This document shows positions 24,513 to 43,304 of a DNA stretch of 64,000 bases, piece after piece. The notes under the pieces are model-generated. The model was not told the origin of the DNA and did not search any database. It saw only the letters and a program-made list of their open reading frames with translations. The position numbers and the translations under genes are program-made. Numbering within the stretch: position 1 is the stretch's first letter; each line of letters opens with the position of its first letter. Where the stretch lies: assembly GCF_964204645.1 (NCBI RefSeq), contig NC_134026.1:30876650-30940649 (forward strand), written 5' to 3'. Source of the stretch: Tubulanus polymorphus (taxonomy: Eukaryota; Nemertea; Palaeonemertea; Tubulaniformes; Tubulanidae).

Positions 24513-25023
24513 ATGATCGAAGCTCGTTTGGTTCATCCGGATAAATTGCCGAAAATGAACGACGTACAGAATAAACTACTCGAAAAATATTTCCAGTCAA
24601 ACAGAAACGCAACAGAAATAGATTTGATTATTTTATCAGCCGAAGTTGACTTATCACAACAGGATGTTCTGGTAAATAGAATAGATGTTCCCGGAGTTCC
24701 CCGGTTATAGGCCATATCTCCTTATATTACATTTCATTATTAGAAATAACAATAAAACAAGGTTAAGCAGATTTATCTCTGAACAATATTGAACGAATGG
24801 CGATATGTATCTGATTTGCAGGGTCAGGGGTGCACTGAAGGACCAGTCTGAGGGGTCCGGGTTGCAGGATGAGGGATCGCAGGTTCTAGAAGAGCCCCTG
24901 TATTATTTCTCGAGTCAGAAACTGATTGAATTATTCTATTTGCAGGTTTGGTATAAGAATAGATTAGCGTTATGGCGTAAACAACAAGGATTACCCGCTA
25001 ACAGAGGTTCCGTCAATGATTGA
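24513..25023 (+). CDS. HOPX: Homeodomain-only protein homolog (HOPX-like)
   Basis: Two exons, 24513-24671 and 24946-25023, give 78 residues (human HOPX 73). The protein is a short lead plus one homeodomain and little else, as in HOPX. Helix 1 is VQNKLLEKYFQSN, helix 2 IDLIILSAEV, helix 3 VWYKNRLALWRKQ, and the tail QGLPANRGSVND parallels the vertebrate ending GLPSECRSVTD. No gap is needed between homeodomain positions 16 and 58. The intron falls between positions 46 and 47, the classic paired-class site. Asn51 is present here, whereas human HOPX has Gln; Leu replaces Arg53 in both. Vertebrate HOPX binds no DNA and acts as a co-regulator of SRF; whether this one binds DNA is open. An acceptor (tttttcag, AG at 24483-24484) precedes the start. 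A poly(A) signal candidate is at 25544-25549. Confidence 0.85.
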
Positions 25024-25854
25024 AATTATCCGCTTTTACACAAGACTTTTTCTAGTAGAATTTAAAATGGACAATCGGGTTTCAGTCTGTACAGGCATTA
25101 TATCACGTTGTACTATTCCATACAGACGTTTTTATTCTTTAAGACTAGGCTCCAGTTTAATGGAACTTAACATCGTGAAAGTATGACCATCCAGACTTAA
25201 AGGAAGCTGTATAAATCGTTTATAAAACGGACACTTGGATCGAGGGCTGTGAGTTAATAACATTTGACTCTGGCAGTTCCAGTTTGTTTAACTCCGGTAG
25301 TTGAAATCAAATAATTTTCGAATTTCTGAACAACCTGTTATATGACCCCAAAGTGCTTTAAACTTTCTCATTTTCGAATATTTGTTTTTGCCTGCTTGTA
25401 TAACGGATTCAATCGAACAAAACGTCCCGATTCAAAAGAATATTAACAATTCATATGATTATGTTTAAAATACGGAATATGCGTTTTATTTCTACAAACT
25501 ACACTGAGACACTGAGACTATGTTAAATACTATTACATTATCCAATAAACAAGAATTCTTCATAAATACATATCGATTGATTTGATTATATTAAATAAAT
25601 GAATTCAGCAAATTATCGTTTTTTAATTTATTTCATCTCTAGCAGACCACACTGATGCGGGTTCGAATATTTAGAAGTTGACATAATTGAAAAGAGGCAA
25701 TAAACTCCCAGGGGAACCAAGATCAACTCATCAACCACAAGTACACGCGATAAAATAGAAGCGAAATTGAATTTTGTAGACATTGTTCTGTAGTTGTCTT
25801 AAGCGAGTAACATTCTGGATGCAGTAACGTAAAGAATTTACTGCATTTCACTGA
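25024..25854. other. HOPX-like 3' UTR and intergenic
   Basis: AATAAA occurs at 25544-25549 and 25594-25599. No other gene or repeat is supported. Confidence 0.4.
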
Positions 25855-26103
25855 CAGTAAATCGAGAATCCCCCCCCCAAACTAAACGGAAAAGATGAAG
25901 TCCAAAAAGCTAATTCCTTAAAGCTAATAATTGATTGAATCGACGTTGCGACTATAACCTAATAGTCATCTGCCTCAGGAATACTGTATTCCCGAGGAAG
26001 ATGACTACTCGGTTATAGTCGAAACATCGATTCAATTAATTGCTTTAAGGAAACCTTTCGGAATTCATCTTTGTCGTTAGTGTGGAATTCTTGATTTATC
26101 GCC
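25855..26103. repeat. Fold-back element, about 120-bp arms
   Basis: The left arm (about 25855-25980) and right arm (about 25985-26103) are imperfect inverted copies. For example agctaattccttaaagct pairs with gctttaaggaaac...gaattc. The inner part has cccgaggaagatgactac...ttatagtcgaaacatcgatt and its inverted partner. It belongs with the elements at 28191 and 47938. Confidence 0.65.
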
Positions 26104-26288
26104 AAAACACTGAAATGGCGTTTCATCAATGGACATAATACTGGAACCCGGGACCCAGTTTCATGAGAAAAAGTTTAACTCAAATTTCCTGTTTGATTGC
26201 TATAGGTTATTTCATGTTTTCATTGATAGCAGCAAATTCAAATTTAACCGTTTTCATGGGACACCGGACTCTGGTGATCACGGGTTCA

Positions 26289-29200
26289 TTATTGCAGCTT
26301 TTTCAGATCATTTTTGCTCGGGAAATACCAGTAAGATCCGGTGACACATTTAGTAAGTCTCATTACGTCATCGCAATGACCACCGTCTGCACCAGATCCA
26401 ACCATTCTATCCAACATATAGTCGAAATTCTCCGGAGATTCGGCGTAGGCGATAAAAAACAAACCAGCTTCACCACTGAGACTTCCATAAGGCATCGATT
26501 GTCTAACTATCTCAAAACGTTTTTTCTGCTCAAAATTATTACCTATAAAATATATGTATACAGAAAAATGCATTTAAACAACACGAAGATTTATAACTGA
26601 CAATTAGTTGAAAATTGGGATGTCTCGTGTGGGACGCTAACCAGAACGGGCTGCTGGGTCAGAGAATATCAATGTTTTAATCGTCCCCCAAACTCCCGGT
26701 AATGCGCCTCTGAACCTGAGAGCGGTTCATAAAACAGCACGTGGCCCCCATTTAGCAGTTTAGCTTCAGTTCAGTTTAGTTTAGTTCCTCCACGAGCATT
26801 TGGCTACGGTCCTTTTCTTTTCAAAAATGTGGTCACACTATTTGGTTCATCGTAGTGTGACGTATTCGTGGCTCATTGTAAATTGTACGCACGATTTAAT
26901 CATATCGTAATAGGTGGCAGATTAGTTCTGACTGGCTCTCACACCCTCGCTCCCTCTCCCTTCACCCCCTCTTCCTCATCTCCTACTCCCTCCTCTCAAT
27001 GAAGTGAATGGTCCAGCATCTTACCCCCAGTCATCCGTCCCAGATGAGATGTTATTGACTTTCTCCTCAATTCGATACTATCAGGTTTAGATCTACCGAC
27101 CCACTGTTCCATCTTATCACCCGCTACAGCAAAAAAAACAAAACAAATATCATTACATATATATATACGTATTGATATGAATTAGTGATATTTCAAAATG
27201 ATATTCTTGATATTGAAAATGTGTCCAAACCTGAATTGATAACGTCAAATTGATGGATCCATTTCTGAGTAATGACGTAACTGGCACCGGTAGATTTTTC
27301 AACGGTTACAGATTGCCTGTGTTCTTCATCAGCTGGGTTCTCCGTACCTGAGCAGTATATAAACGAGCAGTTTTCATATCCCAAGCTCCCGATTTCAATT
27401 ATAGGCGATTTAATTTTTTGTCATCTTTGAAGCAACAAATATGGCATCGTTTTTTGTTGTTGATCTAAAACAACCGTATGCAATCAAAACTGATCACAGA
27501 CTATAGAACCATCATAATCTTACTGGTCTATTGAGCTCAGACTGGTTGCAATTGGCTGCTTGGGTTGGGGTTTTACATCCAATTTCATTCGACCAAGAAA
27601 CTCTGCCAACACCACCAGGGCCCGGATTTATAGGCTGGTATCATTCTTAACCCGGGGGCTAACTCAATTGAAAACGAATTAAGTTAACAAAGGTAATACT
27701 ACCAGTCTATAAAACGGGGCCCAGGATTCGGATACATTCAACCCTGGATTGGTCGAGGGATACTTACCATCGATAAATCCTGATAAATCGCGACCGTTTT
27801 TATAAACGAAACTATAAACATCTTCGAATTGTTTCACGGCTCCGGGTGGAAATTGTTTCAGAATAATTTGAGTTAATTCGAATAAATTGCTGTATGTATC
27901 AGATTTAGCGTGTATGAATATATCACCACCAGTGCTGGGTAAATCTCCTAACGCACCCTTTCTGTGCGCGTAATTAAACTCTTTCTCTGTTTTTCCGGCC
28001 ACCTACAAACAGAACGATAATTCAAATGCGTACAGTAATGATACGTATAATTCTGGAATATTTGTCATTTATTGCTTCCCGGGGACCAATTCCCAACCAC
28101 TCGCTCGAATCTGTGTTAGATCCCTATTTCAAGAATAGCTGTACATCAATGATAGGAACATGGGGAAACAATAAAAACATTTTCGGACTTTAAGATAAAA
28201 TCCCACTATTTACAGATTAAAAGAATTTAAAAACAAGAATTTATTTATTAAATCTAAAATATCTAAAAGACACGACGTTTCGATCTCACCCTAGAGATCA
28301 TCGTCAGAGATCATCGTCACCTGACGATGATCTCTAGGGTGAGATCGAAACGTCGTGTCTTTTAAATATTTTAGATTTAATAAATAAATTCTTGTTTTTA
28401 AATTCTTTTAATCTGTAAATAGTGGGATTTTATCTTATTATCCGTTCACCACGTTTGAGTGTGGTTATCGTTCTATTTTCGGACTTTATTTTTTCATCAT
28501 ATTATTGTTGGATTGCCTCTATATCATAGGAGGGCACAGACACTGGGTTGGTCATTGATACTGTTTTCATTCATTCACTGTAAGATGGTCACATTGGTTT
28601 CAACATCTTTGAAGTTGACTAATGAAGTGTTTCTATAACGGGATCCTAATCTAAATTCATTTCTAAAATATTATATAAAATTCTAAACTTCATTTACTTT
28701 TCGATAAAAGTCCGGACCGAATCCGACTCCGGCTAAAATCTCTTCCTCGTCATCGCGATCTTTAGGAGGTACCACGTGATCCACGTAACGCTGTAGATTG
28801 GCTGCAATCTTAGCGCACGTTTGGACGTTAGCGTTTGAATTCAAATGAATCCATATATAAACGGCATGCTTCTTCGTCTCAGAATAAACCTGTCGATATA
28901 ACGAAAGACATACATTAATTCAATCAATCTAAATATAAATTGCAGAAGTATTTCAAGCAGATACCAGTTTTTGTATTGTTCGTTCTTATCTGGTCGATTT
29001 ATTACCTTAAGGCTTTAGGGAATCAGATTGTGTGTATCAATTTTCAATACGGGATATCGACAAATTCAAGTTCTTGAATTACTCGTTTGATGGCGCTAGT
29101 CAGAACCGGAAATTGGAACCTAAATCCGCCATGTTCTAGTTCATTTGCAATAAAAATCTCTCGCTTCAAGTTTTTAGTTAGCGATATTTTACTTACTATA

Positions 29201-30391
29201 CATAGGCACGTATAATCCTTTACGTATGATATCTTGGCAATGTGTTGAATTCGATAAAACCTCACTTTGAACGCTAAAGATCACTAGAAATGTGAAAAAA
29301 CTACCAAAAATCACAAATTTAGCGATGACGCTCGAAGCAGCTAACGGAAGTAATGACTGGTGCCGGGTGTCATCGCTTTGTTGTTGAGTTCAAGACTCTA
29401 AGGTGAATTCATTGCAGGCTACACTGATAAATATGAAATCATATTACGAAATGAAATTGATGTTAGAAGGAGTACACCCGTAGATTCATAATAAAAATAT
29501 GAAAAGTACCAGGACTCGAACCAACAATCGAAATTGGGCCGTCAAGTGCTGCCACCATGTAATACCTGGCAACCAGTCTTTACATCTTCAGCCGTTGCAA
29601 AATGTTTTTTGATAATTTTAGGACACTTATAGTGATTTTTAGCCTTTGCAGTGAGGTTTTATCATATCCAACGTAGCGGTAGGATAACATATTTAAAGGA
29701 TTATGCGTAATGATGTATAGTAAATAAAATATCGCTCATTGAAAACTTGAAGCGAGAGATTTTCATTGCAAATGAACTAGAGCATGGAGGATTTAGGTTC
29801 AAATTTCCGGTTCTGACTAGCGCCATCAAACGAGTAATTCAAGAACGTGAATTTGTCGATATCCCGTATTGAAAGAGATTTTCTTAAGTGAAGATTGATA
29901 ATAAAGGTTCTGAAATTGCATCCGATGGAAATGACAAATTTCGGGACCCCGAGATTATCTTGGGATTCTGGAACACCCATGTCCTAAATCCCAGACCCTG
30001 TTGGTTCACGCTATAGTTGCCCTACTGAGAGCCCTGATTGTAGACACCTACACTCGGTTGACTTTCCGGAACATTAGCCGCCTTCACAACAGGAACAGTT
30101 ACAACATCGTCACGCAGTATTGGCAGGATATTTTTCGCTGCGTAGATTCCTAATCCAGATGCAGCCAGTACAGCTCCGCCAGTAACAACCTTCTTATACA
30201 GCGACGAGCGTACGGTAGACCCAGCCCCGTGGATACCACGAACTATAACACCGAATCAGGAGAGCTTTAATTAGAATATACCACGATCCGCTTTTTCAAG
30301 CGCTATAGCAGAAATACCAACCTCCATTTTTGTTGAAGGAACACGATCTGATTCTGCCTAGGATCCGTTCGATACCCCCTCGTACTGCCAT
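26289..30391 (-). CDS. DyP-type (dye-decolorizing) haem peroxidase
   Basis: Seven exons on the minus strand: 30391-30322, 30242-30052, 28889-28698, 28002-27768, 27347-27231, 27123-27025 and 26542-26289. Phases agree throughout, giving 385 residues. The DyP fold begins near SQPSVYSETKKHAVYIW and continues with VGFGPDFYRK and GDIFIHAKSD. The signature GFIDGTENP holds the distal Asp229. ASYVITQKWIH and WVGRSKPDSIEL follow. SHLGR contains the likely proximal haem ligand His295, and IVRQSMPYGSLSGE the distal Arg315. It closes with GLFFIAYAESPENFDYML and TGSYWYFPS. All catalytic residues known for the family are present. The first 87 residues are extra: a basic start (RILGRIRSCSFNK) and a hydrophobic stretch VVTGGAVLAASGLGIYAA, suggesting an organelle or membrane address (inference). 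DyPs oxidise bulky substrates with H2O2; the animal substrate is unknown. Multiple introns argue against bacterial contamination. Confidence 0.92.
27615..27724. mobile_element. MITE in a DyP intron
   Basis: Ends CAGGGCCCGGATTTATAGG and CTATAAAACGGGGCCCAG are inverted, with further pairing of ctggta and taccag. The 110-bp element lies between the exons at 27347 and 27768. Similar cccagtttcatg-type ends occur at about 26150 and 36750. Confidence 0.65.
28191..28438. repeat. Near-perfect palindrome with 116-bp arms and hammerhead-like core
   Basis: Left arm 28191-28306 and right arm 28321-28438 are almost exact inverted copies around a 14-bp spacer. Each arm contains ctgacgatgatctctagggt followed by gagatcgaaacgtcgtgtc. 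Read as RNA this has CUGACGA, a stem GAUCUC/GAGAUC, then GAAA, a 3-bp stem III and GUC, the order of a type I hammerhead ribozyme core. One extra U follows CUGACGA, and no stem I partner is seen. It lies in a DyP intron. Confidence 0.85.
29040..29875. mobile_element. Fold-back element with about 280-bp inverted arms in a DyP intron
   Basis: The left arm, about 29040-29325, and the right arm, about 29610-29875, are inverted copies. Both contain gatatcgacaaattcaag, gatggcgctagtcagaacc and ctctcgcttcaagttttt in opposite orientation. The middle has a tRNA-like stretch (ggactcgaacc near 29512, minus strand). No transposase frame is present. Confidence 0.7.
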
Positions 30392-30814
30392 GATTCCGGT
30401 TTACACACACACTCACACGACCGGTTTTTAAAACGAGTCCTATAGATTACAGTGTACTTAAAATAAGTCCTTCAAAATTACCCTATTTATTTATCACTGT
30501 TTGCGCAGTATAGATATAATGCTGTATTACACTTGCAGCGCTAGCGGTATACGATACTGACGCGTCATGAATAGCTAGACCTGTATTCAACAGATTGTTC
30601 ATTAAAAAAACCATAGAACACAAGTATAAAGTATGCCATGAATTCATTACATATCGTTTTGAATGTTTCTTATTGTGTAAGATACTTCACTGAATATATA
30701 TTATATATATATATCAATCTGCGGCCAGCAAAACCTCAATACTACCCTCTCAACCTGGACTTTACAACCTCACTGCCTGAACGTTGTACGCCTTCAGCAG
30801 CCTGGATGCTGCAC
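30392..30814. other. DyP 5' flank
   Basis: Should contain the DyP promoter. An (AC)n-like stretch lies at 30402-30418 and a (TA)n stretch near 30698. No further gene is supported. Confidence 0.35.
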
Positions 30815-31590
30815 TCAACCTGGACCCTACACCCCTGAGACTGGACCCTGCACCCCTGAGACTGGACCCTGCACCCCTGAGACTGGACCCTGCACCCCTG
30901 AGACTGGACCCTACACCCCTGAGACTGGACCCTAGCTGCATCCATGAGACTGGACCCTGCACCCTACACCCCTGAGACTGGACCCTGCACCCTACACCCC
31001 TGAGACTGGACCCTGCACCCTAGACCCCTGAGACTGGACCCTGTACCCTGAGACTGGACCCTACACCCCTGAGACTGGACCCTGCATCCATGAGACTGGA
31101 CCCTGCATCCATGAGACTGGACCCTGCACCCCTGAGACTGGACCCTGCACCCCTGAGACTGGACCCTGCACCCCTGAGACTGGACCCTGCACCCTACACC
31201 CCTGAGACTGGACCCTGCACCCTACACCCCTGAGACTGGACCCTGCACCCTAGACCCCTGAGACTGGACCCTGTACCCTGAGACTGGACCCTACACCCCT
31301 GAGACTGGACCCTGCATCCATGAGACTAGACCCTGCATCCATGAGACTGGACCCTGCACCCCTGAGACTGGACCCTGCACCCATGAGACTGGACCCTGCA
31401 TCCATGAGACTGGACCCTGCACCCCTGAGACTGGACCCTGCATCCATGAGACTGGACCCTGCGCCCTACACCCCTGAGACTGGACCCTGCACCCTACACC
31501 CCTGAGACTGGACCCTGTACCCTGAGACTGGACCCTGCATCCATGAGACTGGACCCTACACCCTGCATCCATGAGACTGGACCCTGCTCC
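30815..31590. repeat. 21-bp minisatellite with higher-order duplication
   Basis: More than 30 copies of cacccctgagactggaccctg and the variant catccatgagactggaccctg, mixed with 28-bp versions that insert caccctac. The block around 30960-31100 reappears about 230 bp downstream, so a multi-unit segment was duplicated. Long frames on both strands here are repeat artefacts. Confidence 0.9.
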
Positions 31591-31985
31591 TCCCCACAAC
31601 CGACGCTGCACCATTCCTCGTTCATTCTCCTCAGAGCTGTCAGAGATTATGTCACAAATTGATGAAGAGCTAATTCTTATGCGTCAGAAATAACAAAAAC
31701 AACTAATTTTTGAGAACTATGAAGAGTTGATCATATACAAAATGTTTATTCATCGGTATTTGAATAATTTACACATAAAATTAATAACTATATATATATT
31801 AACAATAGGAACCAGCCGAACATGACTGCATCTACTACTACTAAATATACCGGTACAATATGACTAGGTTTTAGCATCTACAATCATTGAATAGATTTAC
31901 AGAAATACACGAAATAAAATACAACACAAATATTGAAGGAATGTTGAAATTTAAGATGTATCAATAGTTTTGTACACTGAAATTG
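31591..31985. other. Intergenic between minisatellite and satellite array
   Basis: AT-rich unique sequence, no gene supported. Confidence 0.35.
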
Positions 31986-31989
31986 ATCA

Positions 31990-32445
31990 AGGCTTAGATT
32001 TAAGACCAGCGCAAGCTTAGCTTAGGACCAGTTTAAGTCCATTTTGGTTCTATAGCCAATCTAACAACTTAGGACTAGTTTAAGCTCAATTTGGTTCTAT
32101 AGCCAATCTAACAACTTAAGACCAGTTTAAGCTCAATTTGGTTCTATAGCCAATCTAACAACTTAAGACCAGTCTAAGTCCATTTTGGTTCTATAGCCAA
32201 TCTAACAACTTAAGACCAGTTTAAGTCCATTTTGGTTCTATAGCCAATCTAACAACTAAAGACCAGTCTAAGTCCATTTTGGTTCTATAGCCAATCTAAA
32301 AACTTAAGACCATTCTAAGTCCATTTTGGTTCTATAGCCAATCTAACAACTTAAGACCAGTCTAAGTCCATTTTGGTTCTATAGCCAATCTAACAACTTA
32401 AGACCAGTCTAAGTCCATTTTGGTTCTATAGCCAATCTAGTCATG
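31990..32445. repeat. 47-bp satellite array derived from the MITE core, array 1
   Basis: tatagccaatctaacaactt recurs with anchors at 32051, 32098, 32145, 32192, 32239, 32286, 32333, 32380 and 32427, an exact 47-bp period. The unit (aacttaagaccagtctaag, then ccattttggttctatagcc) matches the centre of the MITEs at 7520, 19059 and 63499. Confidence 0.9.
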
Positions 32446-33575
32446 AATACATACTTCGACTGATTGAATATCATTAAGAAGCACATTGAATAGTATCAAA
32501 CTGGAGTTTATCAATAGAATGGAATGTTTTGAATCATCTTGGAATGTTCTTTTTTATCGTAATACTTAAATTACTAAAATGATAATGCAATTATCACGGA
32601 TTAGAGTTAATACATGATTATCATGAATTGTATAAATTCATATAATCAAAATGGAATGTGAAAACAATTTACAAAAGCAATTCTGAAAAAAAAATTAGCG
32701 AATCTAGCACAATAAAAACCTATATTGATGTATATTAGATCTATCATACACTTTCCTCATTAACCTCGAAACAAATACAAATTCATGATTAAATAAATTA
32801 TATCATAAAATATGATGATATTAAACACCAAAATGTAAAACATTCAGATCTCAAATGATATTACGCATTTAAACAATTGAAATGAGCTGAATGAATGTTG
32901 TCTTGTCAAATAGTACATACTATACACATAACAGTGAGAAAACGAGACAGAACAACAGAAACAAAGCCATCTATGATATATCAATATCAATCTATGATAT
33001 ATCATTATCAATCTACTAGGATATATCATTAACAATCTATGATCTATCACTAATATAATATATCATTGAGATCTATGATATAATTATATCATTGATATCT
33101 ATGATATAATTATATCATTGATAGTCTATGATATATCGTAAATTGCGTATGATATATCAACAATAGCAATTAGTACATAATAGCATATAGTATATCATTA
33201 ATCTATGATTTATCGTTATATTCTTATGATTTATCGTTAAAATCTTATGATATATCATTAATAGAATAGAAACAACATGATTTATAGAAATATTTTACAG
33301 AGTAAAAGAATACTTTTATATAAAATACAAATATACACTATAGTATAGGTGTAGCCTATAGATTGGATGGAATTACACTGTAACAACACATTGAGTCAGC
33401 GTTCAATTTCTCATTCACAAACTTTTCAAACTTCAGCATAAAAACATTCAGAGTAATACTAAAATAATTAAGTACTCCTTCACTTAGAATTATAATCGGT
33501 ATAAAACCAGAAATTCGCAAATTTTGATTTCAGATTTTCTCTCGATGAATAAAGATCTCGATTGCGACGATGATT
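32446..33575. other. Receptor 3' flank with degenerate TATGATATATCAT repeats
   Basis: 32965-33260 has many degenerate copies of tctatgatatatcatt spaced 20-35 bp. The remainder is AT-rich. The 3' UTR of the minus-strand receptor should lie in the part just below 33576. Confidence 0.5.
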
Positions 33576-41784
<8,209 letters not shown>

Positions 41785-42044
41785 AATTTCATTCACCGGT
41801 TAGAAAACATCTGAAATACACAATATTATAACTCTTCAGATCAGGACACGGTGAGAAAATCTGTGATAACTGAGAATTGACTTTTTCTTTATTACGCTTT
41901 AGGCCAGCAGGCAAAGCAGTTATCATATTGTCAGTTATCACAGTAGAACAATATGAATGTTATAATCATAGAAAGTAAATGCAGCCTTTCTTTTATTGGA
42001 AACATATTCCTCAATTGATTGACCCCATTTACATCGGCGCTATT

Positions 42045-42171
42045 CACCCCACCTGCACAGGGACTAGTCACAATCTGATGGATAATACCAGTATCCCTAT
42101 TTCTTTTTTACATAGGGATACTGGTATCATCTATCCTCCATCAAATTGTGACAAGCCCCTGTGACCACCTG
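42045..42171. repeat. Fold-back element
   Basis: The strongest pairing is ccagtatccctat with atagggatactgg. Outer arms cacaatctgatggataata and tcatctatcctccatcaaat plus cccctgtg/cacaggga continue it. The whole forms a single hairpin of about 127 bp. Confidence 0.7.
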
Positions 42172-42698
42172 GGTTTAGTGGGGAGCTGAATCAAGGTGGG
42201 GGGTCGAAACTCCCGCTTCTTAAATACAATGCTTCTTAAATACAATATGGTTACATTGAACTTCGGTTTTAGATTTATTCCTTTAGATTTAGAAGGTCAT
42301 TTTTTGTTTTTTTTTCTTCAATACATGATATTTTCTAGTAATTTCATTTCTTATCATGGATATTCGGGGATTATATTCATATTAAGGGTTATTTTAACCA
42401 GGGATGACATATTGAAGTATTTACAAGTTTGACAACGAGCGTTACGATGGTTGATCTACAAGCAAATTGCTTCATTACAAATACAAGTTTGTTGTAATAT
42501 TATATGGTGGATGGGTGTGGGGTACTGAATCGGTGTGGAGCCGGAGATTTTGACGGTTTTTAGTTCATAAGAATTAACTTAACGATGAACCAGAAAATTC
42601 AAACTACTCAAAAAAACGATATTGAAATAAATCCTTACTTTTAACATCAACAAAAATACAACAATAAATAGTGACTCATCTCACGAGTAGGAAACTTG
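42172..42698. other. Intergenic, no gene seen
   Basis: Unique AT-rich sequence between the receptor 5' end and the divergent ORF pair. Nothing supported. Confidence 0.35.
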
Positions 42699-43200
42699 TT
42701 ATTTACCAGCGTCACCCATTATTTCAATGGCGCCATCTGGTGGTTGTATCGAGTAAACAGTAAAATGCGGATTAAAAATGTAAAATACGAGACAAGGTAT
42801 CGGAATGCGTCGCGGACAACCTGCCACTATGATGCTCGGACCACGCCCGCGGCGCCGTGACAGGGGACTGTAAGGATTGGTAGTCCATCTCGTTAACGGG
42901 GATGGTGAAAGGCCGCCCGAGAAGGACAGAATGACGGGCATCGGATGCTCCACGATCCAGGCTTTACTGGACCCGGGGCCTGGAGTCATGACTTCTCGGT
43001 GGAACGGGCGGCATTTACTCCTCAATATCTTTTTTATCATCAACATTGAAACAAGTCCAAACCATCAATTCCGTCGCATGCCACGATGTGTGGGTTCCAC
43101 AAAGTGACCATCCCGATGTTGCTACGCCATCGACACAATACAATGCCAAAAATAAAAAAAATTGAAATCTAATAAGTGAAATTTCAAAGTATTTGCGCAT
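42699..43200 (-). pseudogene. Secreted-protein-like ORF pair, possibly one frameshifted gene
   Basis: A first minus-strand frame (43200-43015, 61 codons) opens with a good signal peptide, MRKYFEISLIRFQFFLFLAL then YCVDGVA, followed by GWSLCGTHTSWHATELMVWTC. A second frame (43046-42699, 115 codons) overlaps it by 32 bases in another phase and is unusually GC-rich, with dibasic clusters (SRRRGRG, CPRRIP). A one-base shift near the AAAAAAG run at about 43030 would join them. That could mean a pseudogene, a sequence error or a missed splice. No family is recognised. It is divergent from the GPCR gene, with starts only 105 bp apart. Confidence 0.3.
42729..42743. promoter_or_regulatory. Candidate CTCF binding site
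   Basis: GGCGCCATCTGGTGG matches the well-known CTCF core (GCGCCMYCTRSTGG type). It lies between the receptor gene and the divergent ORF/GPCR pair, where a boundary would be plausible. This is a motif match only. Confidence 0.35.
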
Positions 43201-43304
43201 GAAAGGAACTCACACGCGGGATTGCCGGATAATTATCCGCAAATGAGGAAGTGATTTCAATGTTCAATGTTTTAAACTTTTGTTTCTGATCAAACTGTGC
43301 AATC

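Noticed and set aside
26289-30391. Bacterial contamination or prophage source for the DyP gene
   Set aside because: Six phase-consistent GT-AG introns containing animal-type MITEs show it is a resident nuclear gene.
30742-31614. Repetitive ORFs rich in RLDPAP or QGPVSGV
   Set aside because: They are translations of the 21-bp minisatellite on both strands.
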